64,000 nt of DNA, taken from Spirodela intermedia. Taxonomy: Eukaryota; Streptophyta; Magnoliopsida; Alismatales; Araceae. The translations under genes and the position numbers were made by a program. The notes under the pieces are model-generated. The model was not told the origin of the DNA and did no database searches. It saw nothing but the letters and a program-made list of their open reading frames with translations. The stretch lies in NCBI GenBank assembly GCA_902729315.2, contig LR746265.1, positions 565,501 through 629,500 of the forward strand. Reading direction: 5' to 3'. Position 1 is the first letter of the stretch. Every line of letters starts with the position of its first letter. This document shows, one piece after another, positions 62,164 through 64,000 of this stretch.

Positions 62164-62223
62164 TTTTAATCTTTCAATGGTTATGTGTCTTCTAGGTTCC
62201 AAATTGTTCATCAATTTGGTCTC

Positions 62224-63694
62224 GTCCTTGGGAAGGAGTAATGACTTTTTCAACATTTTCTGTGCTCTCATTCTGTCGTAACCATCATGTACTTCAGGTA
62301 ATCTCCTCATTATCCATGATCTATCACTACGTTTTTAGTAACTTGAAAGCGGCAAAAACTTACAGTCAGGATGCTTTTTCTAAGAAACAAGCAGCCTCTG
62401 CTGTCATTTTCTCTTGAAAATTGGTATTGCCGTTAGAACAAGGTGTATATAGTCACACATTGCCAAATAAGATAGGGGTCTGTGGTTGATTCTGTTTCAT
62501 CTATTGATAGAGGAAAGCATGAAGAGTGTTATTCAAGTGACAGTCTTGCTATTTGTATAAGGTCTTCCATCTCTTCTTAGCGATCACCTTTATATTTGAG
62601 GTGCACTTACCCAAACACCAGCAAACCTAAGATTGTTGTGGGACTATAAGTGGATTAAAGTTCTGTTTGGAAGCCAACTAGTCACCTGCTTCTGTGTATG
62701 GTTCTTTTTGACTTGTATTTTTGCATTCTTCGTTGTACAGACTCCTATATAGAATTGAGTGAATATTCTTTTCCCTTGGGCTTTATTTGATACAAGAAAA
62801 ACATATTTTTTTAATTCGTTGATAACAGTTTTAGTGTCTTTTTATTATATTTCAGATGATTTTTGTATTCGACATTGAATTCAAGTGAAAATTATCTCTC
62901 TTGTTAAGTTTTAAACCGTGGCTCATTGAGAAGTTCAAAATTTCTGGATTACAGCTGAAATTGCATTTTGGGTTACCTAATATTCCGTCATATGAATTTA
63001 TCATCGCCTAAAATTGCAGGATTTAACGCTGTTCCAGGTTTCTCTGTGCGGATGGATCAGAAGATGTTTATGATGGATGCATATTATGCGTTCATGCACC
63101 AGATGCGCTCATCGATCTAAATGATGTTAAGTATTGTTCAATCTGAACTTCAAATGCAAAAGACAGCTCCAGAATTTTTTTGAAAGATGCTCAGATTCCC
63201 GTATGTTAATTTGATTTCTTATTCTGAGTATATTATCTAAAATCCCAATGGTGAATATAAGAAACTGTCAATGGATGCAGAATCTTCTAATGTGATATTT
63301 TATCATTTATTAGATGATCCTATTAATTCTAGTCGGTGAGAAGTTATATATCCAATTAAAATTCCTTATCCCTCTCCCTTTTTCGTGTTCCACCTCAGAA
63401 TGCATTAGGGTTTTTCGGTTTGAATTCATGAAGAAATTAACATCAGTTTTTGCAGCATCTGACCTGCAACATGTCAGCAAAATTATCTTCTCATAAGCAG
63501 GTTCATGGCCAAGTATTTATTTCAAGCTGGGTTTGATCTTATTCAGAAGCCCTTTTGATCTCTACCTTTTTAAAAGAGTGGTGAATGAGATAAGACTTTA
63601 CAAGGACAAGGAACAGGATAAATAAAAAAATCCATTGTGACGTCTATGCTGAATATACTTACTAAGGTGCTCTTCTTTACACCATCTTGTATTC
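62224..63694 (+). repeat. Right arm of the large inverted duplication (1,471 bp)
   Basis: This block is the inverted copy of 41141-42670 and begins 60 bp after the copia element. Apart from one 59-bp gap at 62700/62701, the two arms are equal in length and differ by scattered single bases. The copy keeps a consensus TTGCAG acceptor before a terminal-exon-like segment (63020-63120). A 60-codon frame at 63314-63496 is shared by both arms, but they are near-identical DNA, so this is not evidence of coding. Confidence 0.9.
63020..63120 (+). pseudogene. Terminal-exon-like segment in the duplicated block, source gene unrecognised
   Basis: After a TTGCAG acceptor the frame reads FNAVPGFSVRMDQKMFM, then MDAYYAFMHQMRSSI and a TAA stop. 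It looks like a genuine last exon (Met-rich, no low complexity), but I do not recognise the protein and cannot find its upstream exons in the window. It may be a gene tail carried by the duplication. Confidence 0.4.
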
Positions 63695-64000
63695 CTGATT
63701 CGTTGTTTCATTTATTTAAATTAAAATTTCCTGAATAATTGGGTACGTGAAAATCTTGTTCCTGCTGTAGGCTGGGAATAATTGGTACGTGGGATTCTTA
63801 GGAAGGATTGTACCATTTTACAGAACAACAGGCAGATGTTACCTTCGCTCGTGGAAAGTGGAGCGCGCTTCCTTGTAACTAAAATCCTGAGAAATCGAAA
63901 AGTAGTCAGGGCAACTGAATTCTAGTGAAAGAATACTCGGTTTGTCTGGTTACAGAAGGTTCATGGTAGACTGAGCGTAGAGTTCAGGTCCGGAGATGGC
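63695..64000. other. Right-edge sequence, unassigned
   Basis: This is unique sequence after the duplication arm. No coding frame, RNA gene or repeat is recognisable in these 306 bases. Confidence 0.4.

Noticed and set aside
1-64000. CRISPR arrays, bacterial operons, plasmid origins, tRNA or rRNA genes
   Set aside because: The window is plant nuclear DNA. No array of direct repeats with spacers was seen, and no tRNA- or rRNA-like sequence was recognised by eye.

Overview
This is a nuclear chromosome window from a flowering plant. The evidence is GT-AG introns in every gene, plant-only families (the wax alkane enzyme CER1, a DUF810/PATROL1-type protein, a JASON-like protein, a plant BARD1 with an extended PHD finger), and plant Ty1/copia and Ty3/gypsy debris. 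GC-rich coding exons in several genes (CER1, the DUF810 gene, RPL9) set in AT-rich repeats suggest a monocot, but I cannot name the species.

Layout, left to right. 1-6.6 kb: a minus-strand U2AF65-related RS/RRM splicing protein, cut by the left edge. 6.6-7.17 kb: a short head-to-head promoter region. 7.17-14.3 kb: a complete 16-exon DEAH-box RNA helicase of the DExH1 type. 14.3-18.2 kb: non-coding DNA with simple repeats, an imperfect inverted repeat (15.18-15.57 kb) and a possible minus-strand promoter. 18.2-22.7 kb: a complete 13-exon BARD1. 22.7-29.5 kb: unassigned sequence, then a badly decayed minus-strand copia element. 29.8-31.6 kb: RPL9. 33.2-36.1 kb: CER1, complete in ten exons. 36.1-40.1 kb: AT-rich repeats with a gypsy reverse-transcriptase remnant and a 685-bp tandem duplication. 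40.1-40.6 kb: an intronless ORF for a 170-residue membrane protein I do not recognise. 41.1-46.3 kb: one arm of a large inverted duplication and a gypsy integrase remnant. 47.5-49.4 kb: a JASON-like gene. 49.8-53.2 kb: a minus-strand DUF810/PATROL1-like gene. 54.7-55.7 kb: a near-perfect hairpin built from chromodomain-like sequence, then two broken exons of a cyclopropane fatty acid synthase. 56.35-62.16 kb: a complete minus-strand copia element with a 5-bp target duplication. 62.2-63.7 kb: the second arm of the inverted duplication.

The genes are independent housekeeping or developmental loci: splicing, RNA unwinding, DNA repair and chromatin, translation, cuticular wax, meiosis and vesicle trafficking. 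They do not form a pathway or cluster, and I found no new multi-gene system. The most interesting signals are structural. They are (1) a roughly 1.5-kb, roughly 99% identical inverted duplication enclosing 19.6 kb and two genes, with one precise 59-bp microhomology deletion; (2) a 141-bp-arm hairpin that looks like a template-switch product; (3) an apparent excess of short introns that are multiples of three and stop-free, several of them carrying GA/CT microsatellites; and (4) a GC-rich block inside an otherwise AT-rich copia element. All exon limits were read by eye from splice consensus, frame and family similarity.
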